Shown here piece after piece: positions 13,601-27,400 of a DNA stretch of 64,000 nucleotides. Under the pieces are notes generated by a model that did no database searches, was not told the DNA's origin, and worked only from the letters and a program-made list of their open reading frames with translations. Origin of the DNA: Micropterus salmoides (Eukaryota; Chordata; Actinopteri; Centrarchiformes; Centrarchidae). Location of the stretch: contig NW_024040152.1 in NCBI RefSeq assembly GCF_014851395.1, forward strand, positions 22,182,644 through 22,246,643, given 5' to 3'. Made by a program: the position numbers and the translations under genes. The number at the start of each line of letters is the position of its first letter. The first letter of the stretch is position 1.

Positions 13601-16600
13601 AGCAAAGTGCAGTACCTATATAGTCAGGAGTCCAAATTTTTATTTCCTCATCTGATCTGCACATTTGGTAAAAACACTCAACGACACTTTCTCATCAAAG
13701 GTTTTAAAACATCCTGTTAAACAGGTTTAATGTAGCCTGGAACAACTGGGTCCAGGGGAGATAAGGGGTACCCACTGGGAAATAATTTGGTGATCCCTAT
13801 CATAAAAGCTGTTTGGAGTTTGGAATGAGCCTTTTAGTTCATGGTCAGCTAAAAAGCTGTGCTGGACATTAAAACACAGAAGTCATGTAACCTATCGTCA
13901 CTAAATTGCGCTGGTGAACGGGGCTTTTTTTGAAAGGATACTAGAGAGAAAAGAGACAAAAGGTTTATCAAATGTCAAGCATTTTCTGCACAGAGCTCAG
14001 TGTTAAGAAGACTTGTTAGATTTCACTCTTGGGTCCACATTTGTTATTTTTGCAGTCAAGCATACAAACCAAACACCAGGATTTGTTTCTACAGGTCTCA
14101 GTGCCAAGAGATGGAGTGTTCTTCACAATTCGATCAAAGTTGCCCCTGGTGTAGCATTAAAGTAAAGTCTGTGTTTAAGATTTGAGTGAGTAGGTGTTTT
14201 GTGTACTGTGGCCCAAAGAGCAAGATTGAACATTCTTACTATGTACTGAAGGGGAGCTGCAGCAAATAAGAAAATGCAGGTATTCAGCCGTGGTTGTGCT
14301 CAAAGCAAATACTTTTCTGCCGGTTAGTTACTGGGCTGAACTTCACTTGAACTTCAACAAGAATAGACTAAAGGTCCCTAGGGCAGCAGGTCACATTAAA
14401 AATGTATTTTCACAGCATCAACATTATATTGAACTGTATATCTTTTCTAACCCCACACACAGGGAACACTTTTTATGCATATAAAAGGACAATACATTAC
14501 TGTGTGTATTTACATTCTGAGCCTTTTAGGTCTGGAAATGGTGCTGCTTGATATTTACGACCTTATTTACACAAAAGGCCTGTAAGGTGGCTATAGAAAT
14601 AAGATATTAGTTACACACTGACTTATGGTATTTTTAGTATGTACTTGTGGATTACATGTTACTGCCTATTCAGTATTTTAACTGTTGCTACTGTAACACT
14701 TCCTCATGTGAGACCAATTTTAGTTCTTTATATTATCTCATGGTCTCATCTACCATAATTTAGATGTCTTATACTCTATTCTGTCACAGCGTTTACAGGG
14801 TGGGCCCAAACGCAGGACACAAACACAGGAGTAAGGTGCATAAAAAGAGGGTTTATTCATACCAACTTGCAGGGATAAGATGGAATGGAGAGGTAGTATG
14901 GCTAAGAGATAAGATTGAGGGTTGAGGAGCGAGGCTGGATAGCGTCATCTGGTGACAAGTGGGAGATGAGCCAGGATAGATAAACTGCTGAGAGGATGTC
15001 GTGATGGACTGCAGGTGTGTGCAAGCTGAGAGACAACAAGATAATAGCCGATTTGAGTGCAGGAGGAGCTGGGCCAGGAGGGGAGACTGCTCCCACACAC
15101 AAACCTACACATAGAAAGAGAAACACTGGGATGGGGAAAACAAAACTGGAGGCCTGGCTAGGGCCATGGCATATTGAACCCACAAGGTTAAGATATTGGA
15201 AAAATATATAAACTGTTTCAGCAAAGCATGTACCAAAGTAAATATTGGCACAACGTAGATAAAAATAAGGCATTAAATGCATCAGAAAATATGAACTCTT
15301 AGCCAAACATAGCTAGTTTATAATGATAGAGACTGAGATTGATGATTCGTTTTATATTGTATATAGTGCGTAATGCGTATATATTTAACAAAAATAACAA
15401 AATATTTGAAAAGTTTCAATCTGGTTTCAGGAAGTACCACAGCACTGAGACTGCCCTGCTTAAAGTCACCAATGACCTTTTAATGTCTGCTGATGAAGGC
15501 ATGTGCTTAGTCCTGGTACTCCTGGGCCTTAGCACTGCTTTTGACACCATTGATCACAACATCATTTTAGACAGACTGAGGCACTGGGTGGGGATCTCTG
15601 GTACTGCCCTAGAATGGTTTTCATCCTACCTGTCAAATAGGAAGTTTTGTGTGTCTGTAAACAACTATGTCTCTTCGTTCTGTCCAGTTAAAATATGGTG
15701 TGCCTCAGGGGTCGGTCTTAGGACCCCTTTTGTTTTCCTTGTATCTGCTTCCCCTTGGACATATTATCCATAAACATGGCATTTCTTTTCATATTAATGC
15801 TGATGACACACAAATATACTTGCCCGTCAGATCCACAGACCCTGGAATGCTGAGTTCACTTAACAACTGCCTTTGTGAAGTTAAAAAATGGATGTCAAAT
15901 AATTTCCTCCAACTGAACTCAGACAAAACAGAAATCCTGGTCATTGGGTCCCAGCAGATGGCAAATCAAATACTGCCATCTGCTGGTTCCCTAGTAAATC
16001 ACATTAAGCCTGTGGCAAAGAACCTTGGTGTTTGGTTTGATTTTCGAGCAGCACACCACAAAGCTTGTTCAATCATGTTTTTATCAACTTAGAAATACAG
16101 CAAAAATTCGATCTATGTTAACTTTTAAGGACACCGAGACCATTTTACACGGCTTCATCTCATCACGCCTGGATTATTGCAACAGCCTTTTCACCTGTTT
16201 AACCCAAAAATCTATTGATCTCCAGACTGTCCAGAACTCAGCTGCCAGGCTTTTAACCAGAACAAAGAAATATGACCACATTACTCCTATTTTAGCTTCA
16301 TTACACTGGCTCCCAGTATGTTTTAGAATTGACTTTAAAATTCTATTGATCACTTTTAAAGCTCTTCATGGCCTCTCGCCTTGTTATATTTCTGACCTTT
16401 TAGTCCCATACACACCAGCACGTACCTTGAGATCCTCGGGCAGAGGTCTGTTGTCTGTTCCAGAGTCTCGACTGAAAACTAAAGGGGACAGAGCATTTGC
16501 TGTCAGGGCCCCGAGGCTCTGGAACAGCCTGCCCGAGGAAATCAGGTCAGCTGAGTCAGTGAACTCTTTTAAGTCCCTTCCTAAAACATACTTTTATAGG

Positions 16601-18370
16601 AGAGCCTTTCCCAATCTTATTTGACTTTATTTTATCCCTTTTATTTTATTGTATTTTACTAATTTTATATTTATCTTAAACGTGTATTTTAGTATTTTCA
16701 ATGTTTTCATGCTTTTATCTTGTATTGTTTTTGTATTATTGTCTCTTGGGTATTATTGTCTTTACACTTGTTTTTGAAAGTGCTCTACAAATAAAGATTA
16801 TTATTATTATTATTTATAGTGTATATATTTATTCTACGATACTTTTGTTGTATGTGGGTTTAATAAAGAAACATCTTATCTTCTCTTATTTAGACAGATC
16901 TTACAAGGCATTCAGTTTGTAATGGGTTTATAATGTATTTTCTGTCACATGTTCTTGTATGTATGTTTTGTGTTTGTGTTCAGTCTGTTACAGTTCTGCC
17001 TGCAGAACTCAACCATAACTGAAGTCTTGCTATTTTTTAATGTAGAATCAAACACTGCATACTGTCTGTATATGTTGTCTGTTGGTGATTTACTGTTTGT
17101 GTTTGTTATTTTACAGTTCTGCTGCACAATGCACTGCCTTTTGTTGGATTTGGATTCCTGGACAACTGCATCATGATTGTCGCTGTAAGTCTGTCAGCTT
17201 CGTCCTGCGCTGTAGCTCCACTGCAGCTCAGTGGGTATACAGGTGTACTCTAGAGAGTTTGAGTGTGATTATCACAGGGGGCACTTGTGGAAATCACACT
17301 CGTGCATAAAGAATATGTTGTATATACTCATGATACTGCTTTGGATGAAAGCGTCAAGGGAGAACCAGAAAATTAAATATTTTTTTGTTTGATGCTACTG
17401 TATAGTCAGTATATTTCCTATCTGCTCTCAGTCATTATTTGACAGTCTATGTTTTTCCTTCTTTTTCCTCTTTGTCCTTTAACATCCTATACATTTTTAG
17501 TTATTTTGCTGCCACAAGCAAACCCACTCTTTATTAAGTATTTCTGAAGTCGTTCAGGTAATGAAGTCTAAACCCAGTGGAATGGAATGAATTTATGAGC
17601 TTAAATGAAAGTAGCGGCAGCATTATTTTTTAACACAGAGATGAGGAAGTCTTATGGGGGCCTCTACAAGAAGGTGTAAAGACAAACAGAGAGTGGGAAA
17701 ATACATTTTTAGAGAAACAAAAGAGAAAAAAGATAAATAGACCGTAATGAAATGGCATAGCTTTGCCCAAAAAAGTACATACTGTAATAATATGCAGATA
17801 TTAAATAAAATATCCAGACTGCTGTTTTTGCTCTTTACAGGAAATTTATGAATCAATAAGTTATCCCATTTTTGCTGGATTCAGCTTGTCTATGAGAAGT
17901 GTGTACATTTGGAAAAATTGTGTTTTTTGCTAAAACTGTAATTGTCTGACTTTACATTCCCTTTTATTCTTTCAGTCCAGTTCAGAAAGTAATGCATCCT
18001 GCCTAAAGAGCTCAGGCTGCTTTCCATTTGTATGGGATAGGATGTCTGCGCTAAAGCCAGGATACCCTACACTGAAAGAGTGGAAGCTTCTAGAGAAGTC
18101 TTTAATGCAGATAATGTATAAGTGGACTTTGATTGGAAGCTACCATTGCCATCACCATTGCTAACTTTGCTGCAGCATTTTGGTTCAGACCTTTAAGTTA
18201 CAAATTGCCTCAGGTGAATAAGTCATTTCTGTATTTCTCTCTGAATATCATTGAGAAGGAACATGAACAGATGAATGTTATAACCTGTACATTAGATTGC
18301 ACTGATGGTTTGTATTATAGAATGACACACATGATCTTTCTTGTCTTATAAACTATCTTCTGTACACACA

Positions 18371-18411
<41 letters not shown>

Positions 18412-21400
18412 ATTCACAGGGCACACAGATTGAGTTATCCATCGGTGTGATCCTTGGCATTTCAACTATGGCTGGTAAGAGAATCTCATGATCCTAATGT
18501 AACTTAATATTTATTTACCTATTTCCTATAATTAATTTAGTGAGTTGCATATCTGTGTTGACATGTTTCAGACTGCAAGTCGACTCCCTGTCTGTCCACT
18601 TCTTCATTACCAAATCATAGTTTTAAAAAAAAGAGTAGAAAGAAGCATTTTTACTTTCAGTGTTGACAGAATACACTGTCTCATAATGAAGTCTAAACAA
18701 TAAACTCTCAATCTAACCAGTGCTAATCGAATGGGTGTAGGAATATCCACTAATCTTAAAGAGGCACATTTGCATTTAAATGTTATCACTTGTTCCCATT
18801 CAGTGTATCTGGTAGACACACTGAAGGCTGTTATGTTACATTGCACTGAATGTGAATGCTGACAGGAGATTTAAGAAGAGGAGAACACTGATGTCAGTCT
18901 CAGCTGTGGTCCAAGGTGAAGCGTGATGACTGCACCCTATTTACATATTTAATGGTGGTAAAAACAACCCTTGTGAATAATTGCTGAAACCATTTGAATC
19001 ATTTTTGCAAATCACTCCAGGTAAACAGAGGAGTTAAAGGGCAACTGGCATTCCCACACCTACCCTGCACGTCTTCCCTTTCCTCTTCTGATTGTTTTCT
19101 CGCTACTTGTGGTGATAGCAGTGTGTTTTTGTTGTTTTTTGTTTTTGTTGACAATAAACTGATCTGTCTATAAGACTTAAAGGAATAGAAGCTGATGCTG
19201 TAACAGAGCAGAGGAGGCAGAGGCCTGAAGCTGTTTTTATTCTTACTTCACGTGGAACTGGAGAGATATAGAAAACTTGACCAGTGCAAACTAAAGCAAG
19301 GAGCGATAAACTGTAGAGAGGAGGTATTTGAATATTCACTTTGAAGTGCATAATGTGTCAGACAAGCTTTTGACTTGATCCTGCTCTTGTAGATTTACAG
19401 TTCACACCAACCAGTTTTTCAATTTAAAAATGTGGCCATTTAACTTTGGAACATTTGCAGTGAAAGGATGACTGGGATAATGATTATGCCAAAGGAGCAA
19501 TTTTAGGCCTGGTGGGGTTTTGTAGAGAAGAGGGTTATCAGGTTTCAGACTTAGGTAGAACAATTAATTTTTCAGACCAGCTACTAGTAGACAGGCAGAG
19601 CCTGTGATCTTTGATTGGCATAAAGAGATTTTCCCACCCAGGTTTGACAGTAAGCTCTAGCTGCAGAAATCCCCAGTTAATTAGAGATTTGAAAAAACAT
19701 GTAAAAAAAACTACCACACAGCCACTGATAGACAACAAACTTGGAGCTTCTGTTTTTTCCTAAAGCAGCCCCAACCCAGTTTTTATCGCTCAGACTCCAT
19801 TATCTTCCTTTTGTCATTCCTGCTACATTGGGGACATTTGGAGGTCTGCGAATCAAGAGGCTGCAGTTATCCCGCTCAGTCCAGAGTGATTTAGCACTAG
19901 TGTCAAATCTGCAGTCAAGTCCACCAATCACACATTTTCCTTGAGGCAAATGTGGCTCAGCTGGGTCAATGAAGATAGAGACTATACTGTCAGAAAATGG
20001 TCTGCCGCTGAGTTAGACCAATAACATAATTTAAACAGAGGTAATGAGGAGGAAAATCTCCAAATATGATTATATCAATTAAAAATGATATCTTAGGTGA
20101 TTAACTCATGAAATCAACCTGCTCTCCCAAGACTTCCCTTCAAAAACCCATGCCCTTCCCAGGTCCCTACAACATTTTCTCTTAATTAGATCGTATTATT
20201 TTGTTTTGTAATATAGCTCTCCTAACTTTTAAGAACATAATAACATCCTGCATTAACACATCAAATTAAATGAATGCTTCCAGTTTTGTTCTCTTCACAT
20301 CCTTTCTTCTAATCTGTGGTTTATCGATTTCCAAACTCATCTGCCATAACTAAAGCATTTCTTCAGCTCCAGTTGTCGCATACAATCACACACATAGGCC
20401 CACATACAGTAAATACACACCCACCTGTGTGTGAGTAAGCCTATGTACAGTTATGTGTCGACCAATTGTGTGTGTGTGTTGCTGTTGCTGTGGAAAGCCT
20501 CCAGGTATGGAGAGACCCACTAAATGAGATATGAGACACCACTAAAAAGTTCCCACTGTCTCCCATTTGTTATTTCTTGTTGTTTCACGGCCCATTTATC
20601 CACCAGTAGACGTCTGTGGATTATACACATGCAGACAGCGTCTCTGACTTTTCTGCAGGTCTGGAAAATTTTAGAAAGTTCCTGTTAAAGATGGATATAT
20701 CCATCATAAAGTAACACGTGATAAAAGGATCCGAAGAACAGGGAAGGAAATAAATATTTCTGTGTTGGGTAAATGGTCTGATAATTTATTTTTACCCAGA
20801 AGTGAAAAAAATAAATAGCCCAGCCAAACCCACTTTACTCACCCTCACCAAGCTCTTGAGCCACTCCCTCTCTACTTTACTCCATCTTTCTTTACCTAAT
20901 TAGTGAGAGTGATAGGAGCAGTACAAAGGTTTTACTACTCAATGAACGTTGTAAAAGCATCTGTTACATAATAATGTACATCTCTGGAGGCGCACCTCTT
21001 ACCAACCTGTGGAGGTGGACTGAGCAGAGAGAGCAGTGAGTTAAAGGCAGACAGCTGACCTTGGCTTGTAATTACATTTGGGTAGTTCAGTCACATAATC
21101 AAGCCTGATGGGCTCTCCCATTACATCTGCCGGTCTGGTGCATAATGCCAGCACATTTTTTATCACTACATGTCGTGTTTTATTAATCTTTACTCTGCAA
21201 CCTGATTATTTTTCTTTCAAGCTTCTTCCATCACTGCCAGGAAACAGTGACCCGGAATAGATTGTCTGGCAACAACAAATGTTAATGGCAAATTGGAATT
21301 TCAAAAAAACGGAAATACTGCAGTTACTTTAACTACATTTCAAGTGTGTGTGTCCCATTGAGGAGCTACAGTGCCTCTGTGTAAGAGGAGATGTCATTGC

Positions 21401-24400
21401 ACTTAAATACCAACGTCCATATTTTAGATAGAATATAAAGGAGAGCATTTGACTCATGCCAGCCTCATAGCCTCATTAAATGTGTACAAATTAACTGTAA
21501 AATATGTATTGTAGTGTGTGCTGCAGCCACACAGTTAGTAAGCCAGTTAGTGCGGCAGAAATACTGCAGTGGTGCAGCATTTGTCAGGCGTGAATATAAC
21601 TTCTTACATATAGCTTTATTTTGCATAAAAAGAACTTTGTATTTTATCCCAACTGTAACAAATAAAATCTGCCACAAAGGAGATGCCCTTCCTAAAACAC
21701 AGCTCAGTTATTTTTTATAATAATCCATCAGAAGAAGCAATGACAACAAAGTGTAGCTCCTAAGTTGTTATATAGTTAACAATAAAACATAAAATGCACA
21801 TCATCTTCATTCTCACCTAAATCCTATAAAAACAGCTTTTCTCTCTTTTGTTTGTTTTTTTCATTCCTGTTCACTGCAGTGAGTTACAATCAGATTCTGC
21901 CCAGTGCAAACAATCTTTTCCGTCTAAAATACCACAACACTCTCCTCAATTAGCTCAAATCTGCTTTGTGTGTTTTGGCACTGAACTTGGCCAAGAATTA
22001 GAAACTTGCACACTTTCCTTCCTTTTGCCCTGCCTCTGTCATTTCACTCTGAAGTAGCAATAACATTACCCAAAGAGCTTCTCACAGAGCAACAAGCTAA
22101 TATGCTTGATTTGCGCCAAATACAGACAAACCAGCAGCTTATTAACATTAATGCTTTGTTCCAGCAGGCAGGCGAGTCTCTCTTCAACAAGGTCAGAGAC
22201 ACAGTAAACAACACTTCCCTAGATCTCTGCACACACGGGCTTCTCTAATTATGCGGCGACTCTTTGGAGTTTTATCTGATGAATTCCTCTGTGCTTATTA
22301 ATGTGGGTGCAGGTCCTGTGGGTTTTTTTGTTCAAACGTACAACTGCAGATTGTCAATAGGCAGAAAGTCTAGTTTGGGTACATTATATGTTGTGTTAAA
22401 CTTTTTTTTACTACAGAAGCAGAAAGTCAGTTGAATTGACGCACTCAAGGCCTTCTGTCAGAGTTAGATGGGTATTGAGCCTTAGCAGAGATGGCACTAC
22501 TGGGTTTTTTGTGTTCCCCTGAGGGAGTCTGTGCCACTGCCGCAGTAGCAGCAATACTCTGAAGTCAGAGTCATGGATAGCTGAGAGAACACAAGCAAAG
22601 CACAGACTTTATTCTGTCTTTTAGGAGCCACTACTACCATAAGGTCCAAGCAGCAGAACAAGCAGATTGTTTAACTCATCATCTCCCAACTCACTCCTGC
22701 AGCACTACTCCACCTAGTGACAGATTCCCAGATATATTCAGTGATAATGACACACAGTTCTGCTCCTTGCTCTTGTTGCGTTAGTCATTTTGACATGCCC
22801 CCATCCTCTTTTCCTTGGGCACTTTGTGAAGAAGTGCTGCTCTCCTGTTCAGATTGTTCATGTAAAGCTATTAGGCTGAGGGAGCGAGTCAACAGCAATG
22901 TGGGCTTCAGCAGTGCCTCCTTAATGAGCCCATAGTTCTCTGTGGTTGTCCATCATAAACCCAGCGTGGTAAAAATAAGCAGCGTATGGTACTGAAACAC
23001 ATATGCCCTGAATGTCTTTATATTTAGAAATTATTATGAGGCTAAATGTTATGCTTACTGGTCCAAACATGCTGCTTCCTGCTTTGCTCCTGTCCTCTGC
23101 AATGCAAGCGACCACTCATGCAACATGTGGTGTATATTATATTAAGTACCAAAGGGAAGTAGAAGAAGGCATGTGAAGATAATTGAAGTGCGTTTCTCTC
23201 TCCAGCTCCTGGCCAATGCCTCATCTTCAGTTAGAGATACAAGCTTTAATAAAGTTGTTTCTGTATAATCTGAAAGGGTCGAAGGAGATTTCAGGAGGCT
23301 ATATAGGAGCACTCCATCACCACTAATATTTCTGATGTACGTGCACTTTAACTACACTATAATCACATTTTGTTCTCACATCTTCTGTAGCTCTCCAGTT
23401 GCTGTCCAGTACGTTGTCCTAACGTCATGCCTTCATATAAATTGACAATGAGGGGAATGAATTTAGTAACCTGTTAATGAATTTAGTAACACTGTCTGCT
23501 GGCAGACCACTCCAGGTGCATGCCAGTGGTACATGGGGAAAATGTGTCATTTCTTGTGCTTCATATAATATAAAACCCCAGACAAACACAATCTGTGTCT
23601 TTTGGCTGCCCTCAGCAAAAACTCAATTTCCTAACTCATTTTGTAATCATGTCTCTTTCCCTTCTCGCATTTTCTACAGCTGCTGCCCTTGGCAACCTTG
23701 TGTCTGACCTGGCAGGACTGGGGTATGAATTTTAACACATACACACACCAAGGCACACACTCTCACACACAAGCACACAGACAGAGGCAACTATTATCCT
23801 TAATATTTCTCCAAATCATGGCAGGTTGTAGAAGGACAGAAACAGTTCAGTGATTTAGAATGAATACCCTCATTCACTCATTTGATGAAATGTTTAGAAA
23901 AACCATAATATCATAAGGTATATCATATTACACAGTTTATTTCAGCAATACAAAGTCTTGTTGACCCAGGTATACAAAAATGATAATATTCCAGTCCTTT
24001 TTTGAATGGCATTATGAAGGTAGAGGTTTACCATCCCACTCCACTCCCTTCAGTAAAAGCTACTTCGTTAAATAGGTAATTATCGAATTTGGCCCACGGG
24101 AGGATAAGCATGCAAGCAGCAAGGGAAAAAGACAAATACAGCCCAGAATAACTGTGAAGAAAGAATATGGTTGTGCAAAGCATAAAAACGGATATTACCC
24201 ATAAATAAGAAAAAGCCTAATAATTTAAACACATCACGGTGGTTTAATTAAATAAAGACTGTCTGAACAAGGTTTGTCTAAATGAGGAGAGGAGCCCGAC
24301 TTAACCAACTGTTTTTTGAGTGAATCAAGTTAAGGTCGCACAGCTATAGAAGAAAAATCCTTGTAGAACAAAATCTTGATTTTAAACTAGTTGTTAACAG

Positions 24401-27400
24401 AGGCAGACGACATCCATCATGTTTCCCTTCCTACAGAATCTAACTTTAGATGTGTTGATACTATCTTTTAATTAGTCAAAATACAGATACTTCAGTTTGA
24501 TTAATTGCAAATCTCTCATAAGACATTGTTCATCATACTGGGATTGCATTGGATTTTGCTGTACTGGAAGTTGAGTTTATATTTAATATTTATTTATCTG
24601 ACAAAATGTGTCTGATCAGACTCGGATTGCTTACAACCAGTAATATATTGATGTTAATTTGAGGTTTGTGCGGTAAAGAAGGAAATACAATTTTTGGGTA
24701 CATACTATAATTCTGGTTCTAATTACCATTATTATATTTTACTAACATTATTATATTTTACTAACATGGACTGAATATTTAATTGCTCACCTACTAAAAC
24801 CCCAATATCACAAAATGTACACAAAAATATTCCAGCTCACTAAAATTGCCTGATTAATTCAAGTCCATATTCAAGTGTACTGATATTTTTCTCCTCCAGC
24901 TGAAGTAAAACTCAATCATCAACAATGAGTGCCAGGTCTGATCCTAGCTACCTGCCACAGTTGTGTGCAGCATGTGAGCAAGTTTGATAAAAAAATCAAA
25001 ATAAAATGATCCATGAGAAGTTAAGCTGATTTTTTATTTTTATTTTTTTCAGGCTGGGAAAAAAACCTTTGTTTTGGATCCCTTCAAATGATTGCAATGC
25101 ATTATAAGGTTCAGTCAGATGATCCTCTTCAGAGGCTCCTGGTGGCCGCAGGGATCATAATCGGCCTCCTAACCTGCTTCATGGGGTTAACCAACATAAT
25201 ACTTGAGTAATGGAAGAGGCCTCCAACCATTGGTTGTATTTCAGTGATTATTTAGTGATATAACAGATAATTACTATCAATTAAATACAGTGAGAGTCAA
25301 CAAGGTAATAAACGGATAGACGTTTGCACCATTTTAGTTTGATGGATTAGCTAAGTTGTTCTGGCCTTTGTAAGCACTCTCAGTAGACACACACACACAG
25401 TTTTGTCTCTATGTGTTTGTCTGTTTGCCACTCAATCATAGTTGGAAAGATGAGCCCTTGCGGCCAGTTTGTCAAGGTGGGACTCAATTAGAGCAGACGA
25501 GAGGATTTTTATTGTGATAGATCTACACCGGTAGGTGTGAAGGCTGTTTGTCTGTTACACCTCTTCTCAGTGGAGCTCCTGCAAGTGTCCTTCACTGCAA
25601 CATTTGCATCACCGCTTAAGTTTATTTAAAAGACGAAAGGCTAGAGAGCACACATGTGAACCCTGTGCTTTAGATTACTCTGGGAGTTGGTGGCACTTTA
25701 GTGGCAGTTGAGACCTGAGGAGGAGGCTCAGTAGACTTCCTGCTGAGGTTGAGGGTAAACTTTGATCAGAAGATGACGCGAGGAGACTCCAGATGCATCT
25801 TTACTGCAAACTTGTTGCAGTTTTGGTATTTAGTTTGCTCAGATCCACACTGCCCAATTTGCATGTGAACCACTTGAATAGTGAATAGCTTTTTGGACCG
25901 ACTTTTACTCCACCAGGTTAAAGACAGTTAGTGGCATGGCCGAGTCAATGTTCAGTATATCATCAATAAATGTATGATTTGAATCACGAACAAATTAGCA
26001 CTTAATTTTTCTATTAAGATAATTTATTTTGTTGAGGAAAAGAGACTGAAAAAAGATTTACTAATTATATTTTCTGAAAGATATTTATCATAATAGTTTT
26101 GAATGTTCTACCTCAGACTTGTGAAGTGATCCACTGTTTGGCATCAAGTGTTTGTCACGTCTTGACCATGAAGAACATTTTTACCACACAAATAACCATC
26201 TGGCTTCTTCAATTTTCCCTCAGCAGCAAAAATCAGCCTTGAAACTTGAAAGAAATAATGGTTTGACATTTATCGTGATAATTATCGATAGGTATGATTT
26301 TTTTCTGTTGTGATAACATTTTTGGTCATATCGCCCAGCCCTAAACTAACTACTGCTAAACAACAGTCCAAAGCAATCATAAAAAAGTGGAAAGTATTTA
26401 ATTTTGATAAGGTGAAAACAGGTTTTGTGGCATTTTTGCTTGAAAAATGACATACAGTATAATAAATAATTTAAATTGTTGTGGATTTGTTTGAGTGTTT
26501 TCTGTTGTTTAACAATTCAATTACTGGACTAGTCGTTGCAGCTCTTGTATGGAATCTTTGCTGTTTTCAACCTAACCTTTACTAACAGCAGATATAAAAA
26601 TACCTGAATTGTGAGTCTGTCCTTGTACCCATACATTTGCATATATTGCAGGTTGTAGCTGGTTTGGATTACATTCTGACTTCTAACAAACTGCCGTTTA
26701 CTTGGAAGAGGATTGAGATCCCCATTTTCAGGCAGTCTGGATATAATGAGCTTCAGTCTCACCTGCCTCGATAAGCCAAATTAAAAGCTCTACAGATTTA
26801 TTGAAATGCTGCTGATATACTTGATGTGAACCTCAGTATCCTTTAGTTTACATTTGCTGGAAAGACTCAAATGTATTGTTTATTTGTCTGTCGGTTGTGT
26901 TACAGAAACCCTCCAGCCCATGTGGGTGGAGTGGATAAAAATTTTTGCAGACACACTAAGGTTGTAATTAGTGGCACATAATTCTTTAAGTCTGTAGTCT
27001 GAGGGCAGTGAGAAACAACAAAATAAATATTCATAAACATGTTAGACATTAAAGTAAATACAATAAGTAAATTAAAACTATCTACTATAACAGTGACCAT
27101 TTCTAAATTGTTATAATCATTTGTAATAGTCTAGATAATAGTCCCTGTAATAGGAGCTGCAGGAGACAGGAAACACCGCTGTGAGAGCAGCCGTGACTAG
27201 TAGGAGAGGATGTAAGACATGGCCCAAACCCCATTCATTTCCACATTAGCCCGCCGATCCACGAGAGCTCCCAGTGGAAGGCAAAGGCAGCAGCTTCTCT
27301 GCGAGAAGTGTGATTTTCTCAGGCATGTAATCGAACAGCACAAATAGATGTAGCTGTCACTACAGCATGTTCCTCTGGAGTCTCTTCAGTCATTATTGTG

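Noticed and set aside
14902..15306. 134-residue minus-strand open frame
   Set aside because: It lies in a repeat-like block, matches no family I know, and its composition looks like chance.
22006..22248. 80-residue frame with a helical-looking, Gln-rich sequence
   Set aside because: No recognised family, no splice sites consistent with TMEM65, and the size is common by chance.
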